Assembly: GCF_003097655.1 (NCBI RefSeq)
Contig: NZ_QCZH01000024.1
Location: 1 to 60,344, forward strand
From: Flavobacterium laiguense
GTDB taxonomy: Bacteria; Bacteroidota; Bacteroidia; Flavobacteriales; Flavobacteriaceae
DNA length: 60,344 nucleotides
Direction of reading: 5' to 3'
This document shows, in pieces, positions 33,210-41,954 of the stretch; position 1 is the first letter of the stretch; the number at the start of each line of letters is the position of its first letter. Made by a program: the position numbers and the translations under genes. The notes beneath the pieces are model-generated. The model was not told the DNA's origin, searched no databases, and was given only the letters and a program-made list of their open reading frames with translations.

Positions 33210-33323
33210 TAATTTGTATTTTTTTAAATTTTTACAGAGCGTAATCAAACGTTATAAAAACAATTATTATGCTTTTCGTTTTTTTTTAAACTAATTTTAA
33301 ATTATTATAGACGAATTAAAAAC

Positions 33324-33363
33324 AAAAAAATCCAATTTCAAGATATGAAATTTGGATTTTTTA
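33324..33363 (-). terminator. Terminator of the porU-porV operon
   Basis: AAAAAAATCCAATTTC / GAAATTTGGATTTTTT stem with a short loop, 24 bp past the porV stop codon on the minus strand. Confidence 0.8.
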
Positions 33364-33386
33364 ATTGTGTATAAAACTCGAATACC

Positions 33387-34577
33387 TTAATAGTTCTCGT
33401 ATGTATCTCCAAAATTAAATGTTAAAGAGAAGCGCAAAGTGTTCTCCAATGGATTTTGCACTTTAGATGCAGAGAACAAGTAAGAAACATCTATTTTAAC
33501 AGAACTGTATTTGAAACCTGCTCCAAGCGAGAAAAACTCTCTTGCTCCTTTATCAGGACTTTCATGAAAATAACCCGCACGAAACGAAAAAGCATCTTGA
33601 TACACATATTCAGATCCTATTGAATATGTCACTTCTTTTAACTCTTCACTAAAGCCACCCGGAGCATCACTAAATGACTGAAAAATTCCCGAAAACCACC
33701 CTATTGATTTGTATTCGTTTTTAGCAAGAGTGTTATCTGTTGAGTCAACCATTCCGTCTCCATTCATATCAACTCCTTGATAACTTCCATCACTATAATA
33801 TACTTGAGGAGTAGGAACCATTAATTTACCTATTTCTAAATTTACGGCAACCTTATTATACTCATCTAATATAAAATCAAAACCTCCACCTAATTTCATG
33901 TTAGCTGGCAAAAAATTATTATTGATGTCGTCATCATCATACTTCATTTTTGGCCCCATATTCTGGAAATTAAATCCTGCTCTCCATCTTCCATTAAAAT
34001 CGCTATAGGCTATTTCTTCCGATTGATAAAAACCCGCAACATCCACAGCAAAACTACTTGCCGAAGAAGCGTCGTTATTAACATCGGCAACTTTTAGGTT
34101 TGAATTTATATAACGTCCAGCTACCGCCATCGAGAACTTATCGCTTAATTTTTGGGAATAAGACAAATCAAAAGCAAACTCGTTTGGAGATACTATCCGA
34201 GCTTGACTATCAAAATCTTCTCTTAATTCAATATCCCCTAATCCGAAGTAGCGAAAACTTGCAGCAAAAGCACTTCGCTCACTATACTTATTATAGTACG
34301 TCAACTGACCTAAAGAGATATCGTTTGTCAAATCTGTCAAATAAGGAGTATAACTTAATGAAAACCCTTGCTGATCTGTTGAAAAAGTATATTTTGCAGG
34401 ATTCCATTGCTGAGAAAAAGAATCAGCCGAAGTAGCTACCCCATTGTCTGCCATACCCGCAGATCTGGCATCTCCAGCTACCAAAAGAAAAGGAACCGCA
34501 GTAGTAATTGTATTCTCCTGAGCATTAATAAAATTAAACGCACATAAAAATGTAATAAATAGAACCGTTTTTTTCAT
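33387..34577 (-). CDS. porV: Type IX secretion system outer-membrane protein PorV
   Basis: 396-residue beta-barrel protein with a signal peptide (MKKTVLFITFLCAFNFINAQ). The early motif VPFLLVAGDARSAGMADNGVATSAD is typical of PorV, and the C-terminus ends in beta strands with aromatic residues (RFSLTFNFGDTYENY). PorV shuttles cargo from the translocon to the attachment complex with PorU. It follows porU by 40 bp in one operon. Confidence 0.95.
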   Translation of the reverse strand: MKKTVLFITFLCAFNFINAQENTITTAVPFLLVAGDARSAGMADNGVATSADSFSQQWNPAKYTFSTDQQGFSLSYTPYLTDLTNDISLGQLTYYNKYSERSAFAASFRYFGLGDIELREDFDSQARIVSPNEFAFDLSYSQKLSDKFSMAVAGRYINSNLKVADVNNDASSASSFAVDVAGFYQSEEIAYSDFNGRWRAGFNFQNMGPKMKYDDDDINNNFLPANMKLGGGFDFILDEYNKVAVNLEIGKLMVPTPQVYYSDGSYQGVDMNGDGMVDSTDNTLAKNEYKSIGWFSGIFQSFSDAPGGFSEELKEVTYSIGSEYVYQDAFSFRAGYFHESPDKGAREFFSLGAGFKYSSVKIDVSYLFSASKVQNPLENTLRFSLTFNFGDTYENY

Positions 34578-34617
34578 TATAAAAAAAATATTAATTTGAA
34601 GTAAATATACTATATTA

Positions 34618-37600
34618 TTAAAGAATTACAAGCTTTTCGAATTTTTCAACTCTCTTATTAGATAAAGTAGCTTTTACGGTAAGTTTATAAACATAAACTC
34701 CTTTTCCAATTTTATTGCCAAAATCATCTCTTGTATCCCACGAAATCTCTCTTGACAAAAAACCTGAAGTTGTAATCGTTTGATTTTTTGTCCAAACAAC
34801 TTTACCTGTTATTGTCAACACCTGAACCTGAACCTCCAAGGGCTCATTTGGCTTATTATGTGAAAACCAAAACTCGGTATAATTCACACAAGGATTGGGG
34901 TAATTCAACACATTTGTCAGCTCTATAGTCTGATTTCCAACAACTAAAAACTGAATTTCCGATGTTGTTGGGTTATTATACACATCCCAAATCGTTAAAG
35001 TTAAAGTATGCAAACCAACTTTAAGATTCCTAAGCGGAAATCGCAAAGTACCTTTAGTGAAATCATCCAACTCGGTTTGATAATAATCGTTTAATACATA
35101 AGGATTACTTACATCTCCATCCAAAATTGCGACAATGTCATGACCAATCCCCCCAGCGGTATTAATACCACTTTCATCCTCCATAAAAGCAATAATAAAG
35201 GGAGATTCATTTGTAATACCTCCTGACACAAATGTCTTGTCATTCATATATAACTCCAATTTTGGGCTAATATTGTCCTCTACAGCATTTTCATTGATCC
35301 CCCCAACCATTATAGACGAATTATAACCCGTCACATCTTCAAGGGTTTCCCCTTTTTTAGCATAAAAACTTAATTTCCCTTTATCCAACGGGATTCGAAT
35401 ATCTTTGGGAACTATAAAATTATACTCAAATTGACCATTTGTAACAGATGCATTTCCTCTAAAAACAGCTTCACCTAGGACGCTAAAAGGCATCGGAGAA
35501 CTAAATCCATCATTATTTAAAGTGTTTTTTATTACCGTTTTATCAAACATAACAGTAGACAAAACACCATTGAAATTCGTCATCGGAACATCGTTTTCAT
35601 CGGTTATCTGCCCCGTGATTTTCATTTTGGCCAATGATTTAAAATCGGGTATTACTTGGTTAACCGGAATATCATTTACTTTACTAAGCACCACTTTTGG
35701 TTTTGGTATAGCCAAGATTAACGCAGGATCTCCGAGATAAGAAACAACGTTTGTAGCTGAATTTGGATTCTGGTTTTTAGAAACCCTTAATGCTTCGGCA
35801 ATGGGTACATATTCACTAGCCCCATAAGACAGAAGGTTCTTCGTAAATAAATCATTAAAATTTTCAGCACTAAACTGCCCTATAGAACGTACGGTCGTTA
35901 CCAAAGAAATTGCACCGCCTTTTGGGTTCCAATAAATATACTCTCCTGCTGTTGGACGTGACGGATTGTCAAAACGAGAAAATTCGCAAGTAATCGTTAT
36001 GAATAAAGGATATTTGTATTGGTTGCTTACGTTTTGACTGTCTGCCTTATCCCAAATCCGTTCACTGGCCAACCCATCTTCCCCCCCATGTCCCAAATAA
36101 TTAAAGACTAGAGCCCCTTTTTCGAATTCGTTATAAAAGTCCGCCTTGGCTTTAGGATATCGTGAACCACCAGCCGAAGCCTCCTGACTGTAGGAATCCA
36201 AGAATATTTTGGATACATTCAAAAATGGCTTTTGCAACGTAATTTCATCCGCCATTGCATTTTGCCTTGATTGTAAAGAAGCATCCGAGGTTTTATCCGA
36301 ATCATCCGCTAGTGAGACATAATTATTTCTCCAATTTCCGTACGATTTTTTGTCATGGTATTCGATTACTTTATTAACCATTTCTTCTGCTTGAATGGTA
36401 TTACTGACCAACATTCGACCAACAGCAATATCTATCCCTCCAAAAAAAGACACAATATTCCCTTCTGAATCATCCATTAATCCATAAAAATCGTCTGATG
36501 CAAAAGAAGCTTCACCTATAGTATTACTTCTTAAAGATTCATAAATGGGAACTACATTTGAGTTGTTTACAGTTCTATTTTTATAATCATACGATGCATC
36601 ACCAAAAAGATTGACAAACCGTATTCTTCTATCAGTAGATGATGCATTATCAAATATGTATTTTATACAGTTTCTTATTGCGGAAATATCCTGTTTACCA
36701 GAGGAGAACTCCTGATAAATAGACTCTAAAGTCAACACCTTAACATTTAAATTAGAATTATTTCGATGAAAATTGGCCAATTTTTCTGCCTGAGCTTTTA
36801 AATATTCTGGAGTGATGATTGCATAATCAACGTCTTGAAACTGACCTTGGGTGTTTTTAAAAACGGTTCCTTTAATATTTGTATTTAAAATTTTTGATTT
36901 AGATTCCTTTAAAGGCGCATAATAATCTTGAGAATCAATAGTAATATATTTTTTCAGTTCTCCAAGATTTGCCTTGAATGAAAATGTGCTTTGGCTTGGA
37001 TTTTCTGCTTTCGTTACATTATATATATCTGTAATATCCCATACTTGAGAAATAGCAGCTGCATTTGAAATAGAATAATTAACTATCCCCAGACTCGAAT
37101 TTGATAAATCATACTGAAATCGAAATTGCTTACCGTATCCTTGAAGCTTGCTTTTTGCGATCAATCGAATATAATCCAGATAGCCTTTAGATCCTGGAAC
37201 ACCATTATTATTGTAGGTCAGTTTGATTTTTATGTTAGACGAACCAATAAAAGTACTATTATTAGGTAAAGATCCTGAAAAATACTGTGTCTCAGAATTT
37301 GTATTTAAGGCCGAAAATGAAACGTCAGCTACAGCAGCACCATTTGCAAAAACTTTAAAAGAGGTAGGAGTGTATGCCGCCGAAGCCAAAGCGACATTAA
37401 CTCTCACAGGAACCGCCGCATCTATATTTGGAAAATTAAAGACAAATTCCTGATCTTGAGAAATATCGAAAGTTTCTCCAAACCATTGCCTGCCTAAATG
37501 CGCAATATTTACAAGGTCCACCTCGTGAAATTGATAGTCATCAAAAGTTGACAAATCTAAAGTAATCACTCCTGAAGGTTGGGTCATCACAGAAATTCTT

Positions 37601-38448
37601 TTACCATTATCCCCTTGCACAGTCACATAATAATAGGACTTGGAATCGTATAGATTTAAATTAGTTTGACTTTCTTCATTCCAATTATCAGTCCCTTCTC
37701 CGTAAAATAAAATAAAATCATCGGCATTAAAAACACCATCATTTTCCCCTTGCATTTGAATCGCGTTTTCAGTTAAATCAGACGGATAATCGATACTATT
37801 TGAAAGCGGCAGCATTCTCCCTCCATTGCCATATATTTTTATTTCTTTAGGATCTACTCCATTTAAATTAAGACCTAAATCCTGTAAAAAACTTTTTGAT
37901 ATTTTATAAACACCCGATTTTTCAATATAAAATCGAAACCATTCTCCACTTGCTAAAGCAGAATTTGACAATGCATTCTTGTTTTTACTGACATTTAATT
38001 TTCTGGAAGAGCCAACATTTAGCGTATAAGAAAACGACTTAACCCTTTTATACCCATTACCATCTTTAATAATAGGAGATAATTTTAAAAATGTTTGCTG
38101 CAAATCTCTGGATTCAATAGAATTTACCGAAGCTTTTACGGTATTAGGTATATTTAGAATTTTCAAATCCCCCAACTGCATTATGGAAATAGTTTCATAA
38201 ATCAAATTTGTGATTTGCAAACTATTTTCATCAAAAGCAGCTGAATTAGATAGATTTAAATTGTAAAATACAGACTCTAGATTTGAATCATAATAATAAT
38301 CAAAACCTTTAAAATGAGGAATGTGCTTTATAGAATTACCAAAAACAATTTCTGTGTTTTCAAACCATTCTATGGTAACTTCACCTTTTACTTGTGAAAA
38401 AACAAATAAAGGCAGAAAAAAAATAAAGGAAAAAAAAAGATTTCTCAT
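34618..38448 (-). CDS. porU: Type IX secretion system sortase PorU
   Basis: 1276 residues from the ATG at 38448 (MRNLFFSFIFFLPLFVFSQ signal peptide); the frame is open five codons further. A gingipain-like C25 peptidase domain in the middle has the catalytic His in NYLGHGGEDGL and Cys in ITITCEFSRFDNPSRP. The C-terminal region has beta-sandwich repeats and a CTD-like end (GVYVYKLTVKATLSNKRVEKFEKLVIL). PorU removes the C-terminal signal of cargo proteins and anchors them at the surface. It is divergent from gldJ. Confidence 0.95.
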   Translation of the reverse strand: MRNLFFSFIFFLPLFVFSQVKGEVTIEWFENTEIVFGNSIKHIPHFKGFDYYYDSNLESVFYNLNLSNSAAFDENSLQITNLIYETISIMQLGDLKILNIPNTVKASVNSIESRDLQQTFLKLSPIIKDGNGYKRVKSFSYTLNVGSSRKLNVSKNKNALSNSALASGEWFRFYIEKSGVYKISKSFLQDLGLNLNGVDPKEIKIYGNGGRMLPLSNSIDYPSDLTENAIQMQGENDGVFNADDFILFYGEGTDNWNEESQTNLNLYDSKSYYYVTVQGDNGKRISVMTQPSGVITLDLSTFDDYQFHEVDLVNIAHLGRQWFGETFDISQDQEFVFNFPNIDAAVPVRVNVALASAAYTPTSFKVFANGAAVADVSFSALNTNSETQYFSGSLPNNSTFIGSSNIKIKLTYNNNGVPGSKGYLDYIRLIAKSKLQGYGKQFRFQYDLSNSSLGIVNYSISNAAAISQVWDITDIYNVTKAENPSQSTFSFKANLGELKKYITIDSQDYYAPLKESKSKILNTNIKGTVFKNTQGQFQDVDYAIITPEYLKAQAEKLANFHRNNSNLNVKVLTLESIYQEFSSGKQDISAIRNCIKYIFDNASSTDRRIRFVNLFGDASYDYKNRTVNNSNVVPIYESLRSNTIGEASFASDDFYGLMDDSEGNIVSFFGGIDIAVGRMLVSNTIQAEEMVNKVIEYHDKKSYGNWRNNYVSLADDSDKTSDASLQSRQNAMADEITLQKPFLNVSKIFLDSYSQEASAGGSRYPKAKADFYNEFEKGALVFNYLGHGGEDGLASERIWDKADSQNVSNQYKYPLFITITCEFSRFDNPSRPTAGEYIYWNPKGGAISLVTTVRSIGQFSAENFNDLFTKNLLSYGASEYVPIAEALRVSKNQNPNSATNVVSYLGDPALILAIPKPKVVLSKVNDIPVNQVIPDFKSLAKMKITGQITDENDVPMTNFNGVLSTVMFDKTVIKNTLNNDGFSSPMPFSVLGEAVFRGNASVTNGQFEYNFIVPKDIRIPLDKGKLSFYAKKGETLEDVTGYNSSIMVGGINENAVEDNISPKLELYMNDKTFVSGGITNESPFIIAFMEDESGINTAGGIGHDIVAILDGDVSNPYVLNDYYQTELDDFTKGTLRFPLRNLKVGLHTLTLTIWDVYNNPTTSEIQFLVVGNQTIELTNVLNYPNPCVNYTEFWFSHNKPNEPLEVQVQVLTITGKVVWTKNQTITTSGFLSREISWDTRDDFGNKIGKGVYVYKLTVKATLSNKRVEKFEKLVIL

Positions 38449-38558
38449 GAAAATAATTAACAAAATAGACCTGAAATAATTGCTAAAAGTAACTAAAAAA
38501 TATCAATTTCCTTTTTTGATGCAGCATGAATACAGAAAATATTAAATCTATTTTTTTG

Positions 38559-38588
38559 TTGTATTGTGTAATAAAATATATAATTTTG
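38559..38588 (+). promoter_or_regulatory. gldJ promoter, consensus
   Basis: TTG at 38559-38561, a 19-bp spacer and TAATTTTG at 38581-38588, a full match to the Bacteroidota -33/-7 consensus. The expected transcript has a leader of about 105 nt. Confidence 0.7.
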
Positions 38589-38700
38589 CGTTTAGAAATT
38601 ATCTGAGCTAGACTTTAAAATAAGTTGTGAATTGGTTTTGTGTATTAAACCATAATTATTACATTGCGCCACCTAAATTAATTATCACCTACTAGAAAGT

Positions 38701-40401
38701 ATGAAAGTAAATAAAAACATAGCCTTAAAAATAATGTTGTCACTAACATTAGTGATTGGCTTAGCGAGTTGTAGCAAAAAATCTAAAACAGATAGTGCCT
38801 CGAGAGGGACTGGATGGAATGTAAATAGTTCAAAAGGCGGTTTTAGAAATGCATCAAGCCATAAAGAACAAGAAACAGGACCAGGATTGGTTTTTATCGA
38901 AGGTGGAACTTTTACAAAAGGATTAATTCAAGACGATGTGATGCATGATTGGAACAATATTCCAAATCAACAACATGTTATGTCATTTTACATGGATGAA
39001 ACAGAAGTTACCAACTTAATGTACCTTGAATACTTAGAATGGTTAAAAAAGGTATATCCTCCAACAGAAGAAAATTATAAAAACATATACGAAGGCGCTT
39101 CACCAGACACATTAGTTTGGAGAAACAGGTTAGGTTACAATGAAACCATGACTAACAATTACTTAAGACATCCTGCTTATGCAAACTATCCTGTAGTTGG
39201 TGTAAACTGGGTTCAGGCAGTTGAATTTAGCAAATGGAGAACAGATCGCGTAAATGAAGCTGTATTGGAAAAAAATGGTTATTTAAAGAAAAATGCTAAA
39301 TCATTGGATGTTTCTGCAGAAAACAATTTTAGCACTGAAACATATATAGCCGCTCCAACACTTACTTATGGCGGTAACGAGGAAATTCTTTTGAAAGGAA
39401 AAGGATCATCTAAAAAAGGACCAAAACCAGGCAAAGACGGCAAAGTAGTTGAAGAGAAAAATGTATATGCTCAAAGGTCAACTGGGATTATTTTGCCAGA
39501 ATACAGATTACCTACAGAGTCTGAATGGGAATATGCCGCAGCAGCCGATGTTGGACAAAGAGAATACAATATATACAAAGGACAAAAGAAATATCCTTGG
39601 TCTGGAAGTTATACCCGTTCTGGAAAAAGATCAAATAAAGGTTTCCAATTAGCCAACTTCAAACAAGGTAATGGAGATTACGGCGGAATCGCTGGTTGGT
39701 CTGATGACGGTGCTGACATTACAAATGAAGTAAAAAAATATCCTGCAAATGATTTTGGTTTGTATGATATGGCTGGAAACGTGGCAGAATGGGTTGCCGA
39801 TGTTTACAGACCTATTGTTGACGTAGAAACAAATGATTTTAACTATTTTAGAGGAAACGTTTATACTAAAAACAAAATTGGAAAAGACGGGAAACTAGAC
39901 ATTATTACAAGCAACAATGTTGTTTATGACACCTTAAGCAATGGGAAATTAGTAGCCAAAAGTTTACCTGGAGAAATTGCTCAAGTTCCTGTTGATGAAA
40001 ACGAAACATATTTAAGACAAAATTTCAGCACTAGCGACAATATCAATTTCAGAGACGGTGACAAGCAATCGACCAAATACTATAAGTTTGGTGGGTCTGA
40101 TGCTGAAAAAAGTAAAATGTCTGACAAAGAAGTTATGTATAATGCTCCAAAGCACAATGTAAAAATTGACAGCTTAGGAAATATGGACAGGAAATACGAC
40201 AAATCAAGCAAGAGAACTACCTTGATTAACGATGCCGTTAGAGTTTACAAAGGAGGATCTTGGAGAGACAGAGCCTATTGGTTAGACCCGGCTCAAAGAA
40301 GGTTTTTCCCTCAAGATATGGCAACTGATTACATTGGTTTCAGATGTGCTATGTCAAGAGTAGGTTCAAAGTCTAAAGCAAAAAAATCACCTAGAAATTA
40401 A
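38701..40401 (+). CDS. gldJ: Gliding motility lipoprotein GldJ
   Basis: 566-residue lipoprotein (lipobox LASC with a Cys near residue 24). The domain is of the formylglycine-generating-enzyme fold: VFIEGGTFTKG, FYMDETEVTNLMYLEYLEWL, YRLPTESEWEYAAAA, YDMAGNVAEWVADVYRP and VYKGGSWRDRAYWLDPAQRRFF..IGFRCAMSR. It lacks a recognisable enzymatic role here; in flavobacteria GldJ is needed for gliding and stabilises the type IX motor proteins. It has a long insertion between about 200 and 260. It is followed by a terminator and murF. Confidence 0.95.
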   Translation: MKVNKNIALKIMLSLTLVIGLASCSKKSKTDSASRGTGWNVNSSKGGFRNASSHKEQETGPGLVFIEGGTFTKGLIQDDVMHDWNNIPNQQHVMSFYMDETEVTNLMYLEYLEWLKKVYPPTEENYKNIYEGASPDTLVWRNRLGYNETMTNNYLRHPAYANYPVVGVNWVQAVEFSKWRTDRVNEAVLEKNGYLKKNAKSLDVSAENNFSTETYIAAPTLTYGGNEEILLKGKGSSKKGPKPGKDGKVVEEKNVYAQRSTGIILPEYRLPTESEWEYAAAADVGQREYNIYKGQKKYPWSGSYTRSGKRSNKGFQLANFKQGNGDYGGIAGWSDDGADITNEVKKYPANDFGLYDMAGNVAEWVADVYRPIVDVETNDFNYFRGNVYTKNKIGKDGKLDIITSNNVVYDTLSNGKLVAKSLPGEIAQVPVDENETYLRQNFSTSDNINFRDGDKQSTKYYKFGGSDAEKSKMSDKEVMYNAPKHNVKIDSLGNMDRKYDKSSKRTTLINDAVRVYKGGSWRDRAYWLDPAQRRFFPQDMATDYIGFRCAMSRVGSKSKAKKSPRN

Positions 40402-40421
40402 TTTCTTATAAAAATTCACCT

Positions 40422-40452
40422 AAAAGCCCTTTAATTAGGGCTTTTATTTTTT
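40422..40452 (+). terminator. Terminator of gldJ
   Basis: AAAAGCCC TTTAATTA GGGCTTTT followed by a T run, 20 bp after the stop codon and 13 bp before murF. murF must therefore depend on read-through or its own promoter. Confidence 0.8.
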
Positions 40453-40464
40453 AAACTATATAAT

Positions 40465-41751
40465 ATGGATATTAAATACATTCATAGTCTGTTTTTGAAA
40501 TGCAATTCTGTTTCAATTGACACACGTAAAATTGAACCAAATTCACTCTTTGTAGCCATAAAAGGGGAAAACTTTGACGCCAATACTTTTACAAAAGAAG
40601 CATTAGAAAAGGGTGCCTCCTATGTTATAATTGACAATGGAGATTTTTTTATTGACAACAGAACCATTTTAGTTGAAAACAGTTTAGAGACTTTACAAGA
40701 GCTAGCAAAATTTCATAGAGCCTATCTAAAATTACCCATAATTGCCCTAACCGGAAGCAACGGAAAAACCACTACCAAAGAGTTGATTCATGTAGTTCTT
40801 GCTAAAAAATTCAACACAAAAGCAACGGTTGGAAATCTAAACAACCATATCGGCGTACCTTTAACGCTTTTGTCTTTTAATAGTCAAACTGAAATAGGGA
40901 TTGTTGAGATGGGAGCCAATCACAAAAAAGAAATCGAGTTTCTATGTGATCTAGCAAAACCAGATTATGGCTATATCACTAATTTCGGAAAAGCCCACTT
41001 AGAAGGTTTTGGTGGTGTTCAAGGAGTTATTGAAGGAAAAAGTGAAATGTATCACTATCTTTTGAACAATGATAAAATGGTATTTGTAAATCTGGAAGAC
41101 CCCATTCAAGTAGAAAAATCAAAAGCTTTACAGCACTATTCTTTTGGTGTAAACAAAGAAGAAGCTAATCTAAATGTAATTTCGATTGAAGCAAATCCAT
41201 TTGTAGTGATTGCCTATTCAAATAATATTATTTCAACTCATTTAATTGGTTTGTATAACGCAAATAATATAAATGCAGCGATAGCAATTGGTAAATATTT
41301 TGGAGTTGATGACAACGCCATAAAAGAAGCTTTAGAAAATTACATCCCAGAAAATAATAGATCCCAATTAATTACAAGAGGGTCTAATGAAATTATTCTT
41401 GATGCCTACAATGCCAATCCTAGCAGTATGAAAGTGGCCATTGAAAATTTCATTCTTTTAGACAAAGTAAATAAAATAGTTTTTTTGGGTGATATGTTTG
41501 AATTAGGGAAAGAAAGCTTAATTGAACACAAAAACGTTGTTGATTTGCTTGTAAATCAAAATGATATTATTTGTTATTTTATAGGAAAAGATTTCTACCA
41601 GAATAAGGTAGATAATAACCGTTTTTATTTTTTTGAGACTTTTGAAAATTTTTCAAATTCTATTAAGGAAAAGATGTTCGAAAATAACATGATTTTAATT
41701 AAGGGTTCTAGAGGAATGGCTTTGGAACGAACCTTAGATTTTATTAGTTAA
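40465..41751 (+). CDS. murF: UDP-N-acetylmuramoyl-tripeptide--D-alanyl-D-alanine ligase
   Basis: 428-residue Mur ligase that adds D-Ala-D-Ala to the peptidoglycan precursor in the cytoplasm. The N-terminal UDP-binding domain has SIDTRKIEPNSLFVAIKGENFDAN; the P-loop LTGSNGKTTTKEL is at 95-107; GIVEMGANHKKEIEFLCDLAKPDYGYITNFGKAHLEGFG is the central part, and LDAYNANPSSMKVAIENF is typical of MurF. It starts 13 bp after the gldJ terminator. Confidence 0.96.
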   Translation: MDIKYIHSLFLKCNSVSIDTRKIEPNSLFVAIKGENFDANTFTKEALEKGASYVIIDNGDFFIDNRTILVENSLETLQELAKFHRAYLKLPIIALTGSNGKTTTKELIHVVLAKKFNTKATVGNLNNHIGVPLTLLSFNSQTEIGIVEMGANHKKEIEFLCDLAKPDYGYITNFGKAHLEGFGGVQGVIEGKSEMYHYLLNNDKMVFVNLEDPIQVEKSKALQHYSFGVNKEEANLNVISIEANPFVVIAYSNNIISTHLIGLYNANNINAAIAIGKYFGVDDNAIKEALENYIPENNRSQLITRGSNEIILDAYNANPSSMKVAIENFILLDKVNKIVFLGDMFELGKESLIEHKNVVDLLVNQNDIICYFIGKDFYQNKVDNNRFYFFETFENFSNSIKEKMFENNMILIKGSRGMALERTLDFIS

Positions 41752-41762
41752 ATATTTTACAT

Positions 41763-41793
41763 AACGCCTTCATAATTAATGAAGGCGTTTTTG
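41763..41793 (+). terminator. Terminator of murF
   Basis: AACGCCTTCAT / ATGAAGGCGTT with a short AT loop and trailing T residues, 12 bp past the stop codon. Confidence 0.8.
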
Positions 41794-41825
41794 TTTTAAA
41801 GACTCAATGTCGTTCACTTATGACA

Positions 41826-41914
41826 GTTTGTCAAGTCGAGCGAAGTCGAGACCAATCGTTGAGTCTCGACTTTAGTTTATCCTGAGCAAAGTCGAATGGA
41901 CTCGACTTGACAAC
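41826..41914. repeat. Dispersed palindromic repeat (GTCGAGCGAAGTCGAG type)
   Basis: Outer arms GTTTGTCAAGTCGAG (41826-41840) and CTCGACTTGACAAC (41901-41914), and an inner hairpin AAGTCGAGAC / GTCTCGACTT (41843-41872). It contains the same TCGAGCGAAGTCGAGA core as the element at 11264, and sits between converging murF and the PUL regulator. Confidence 0.65.
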
Positions 41915-41954
41915 TGCACTAAAAACGTTTCACTTGTTAAGGAAACAACATTGT

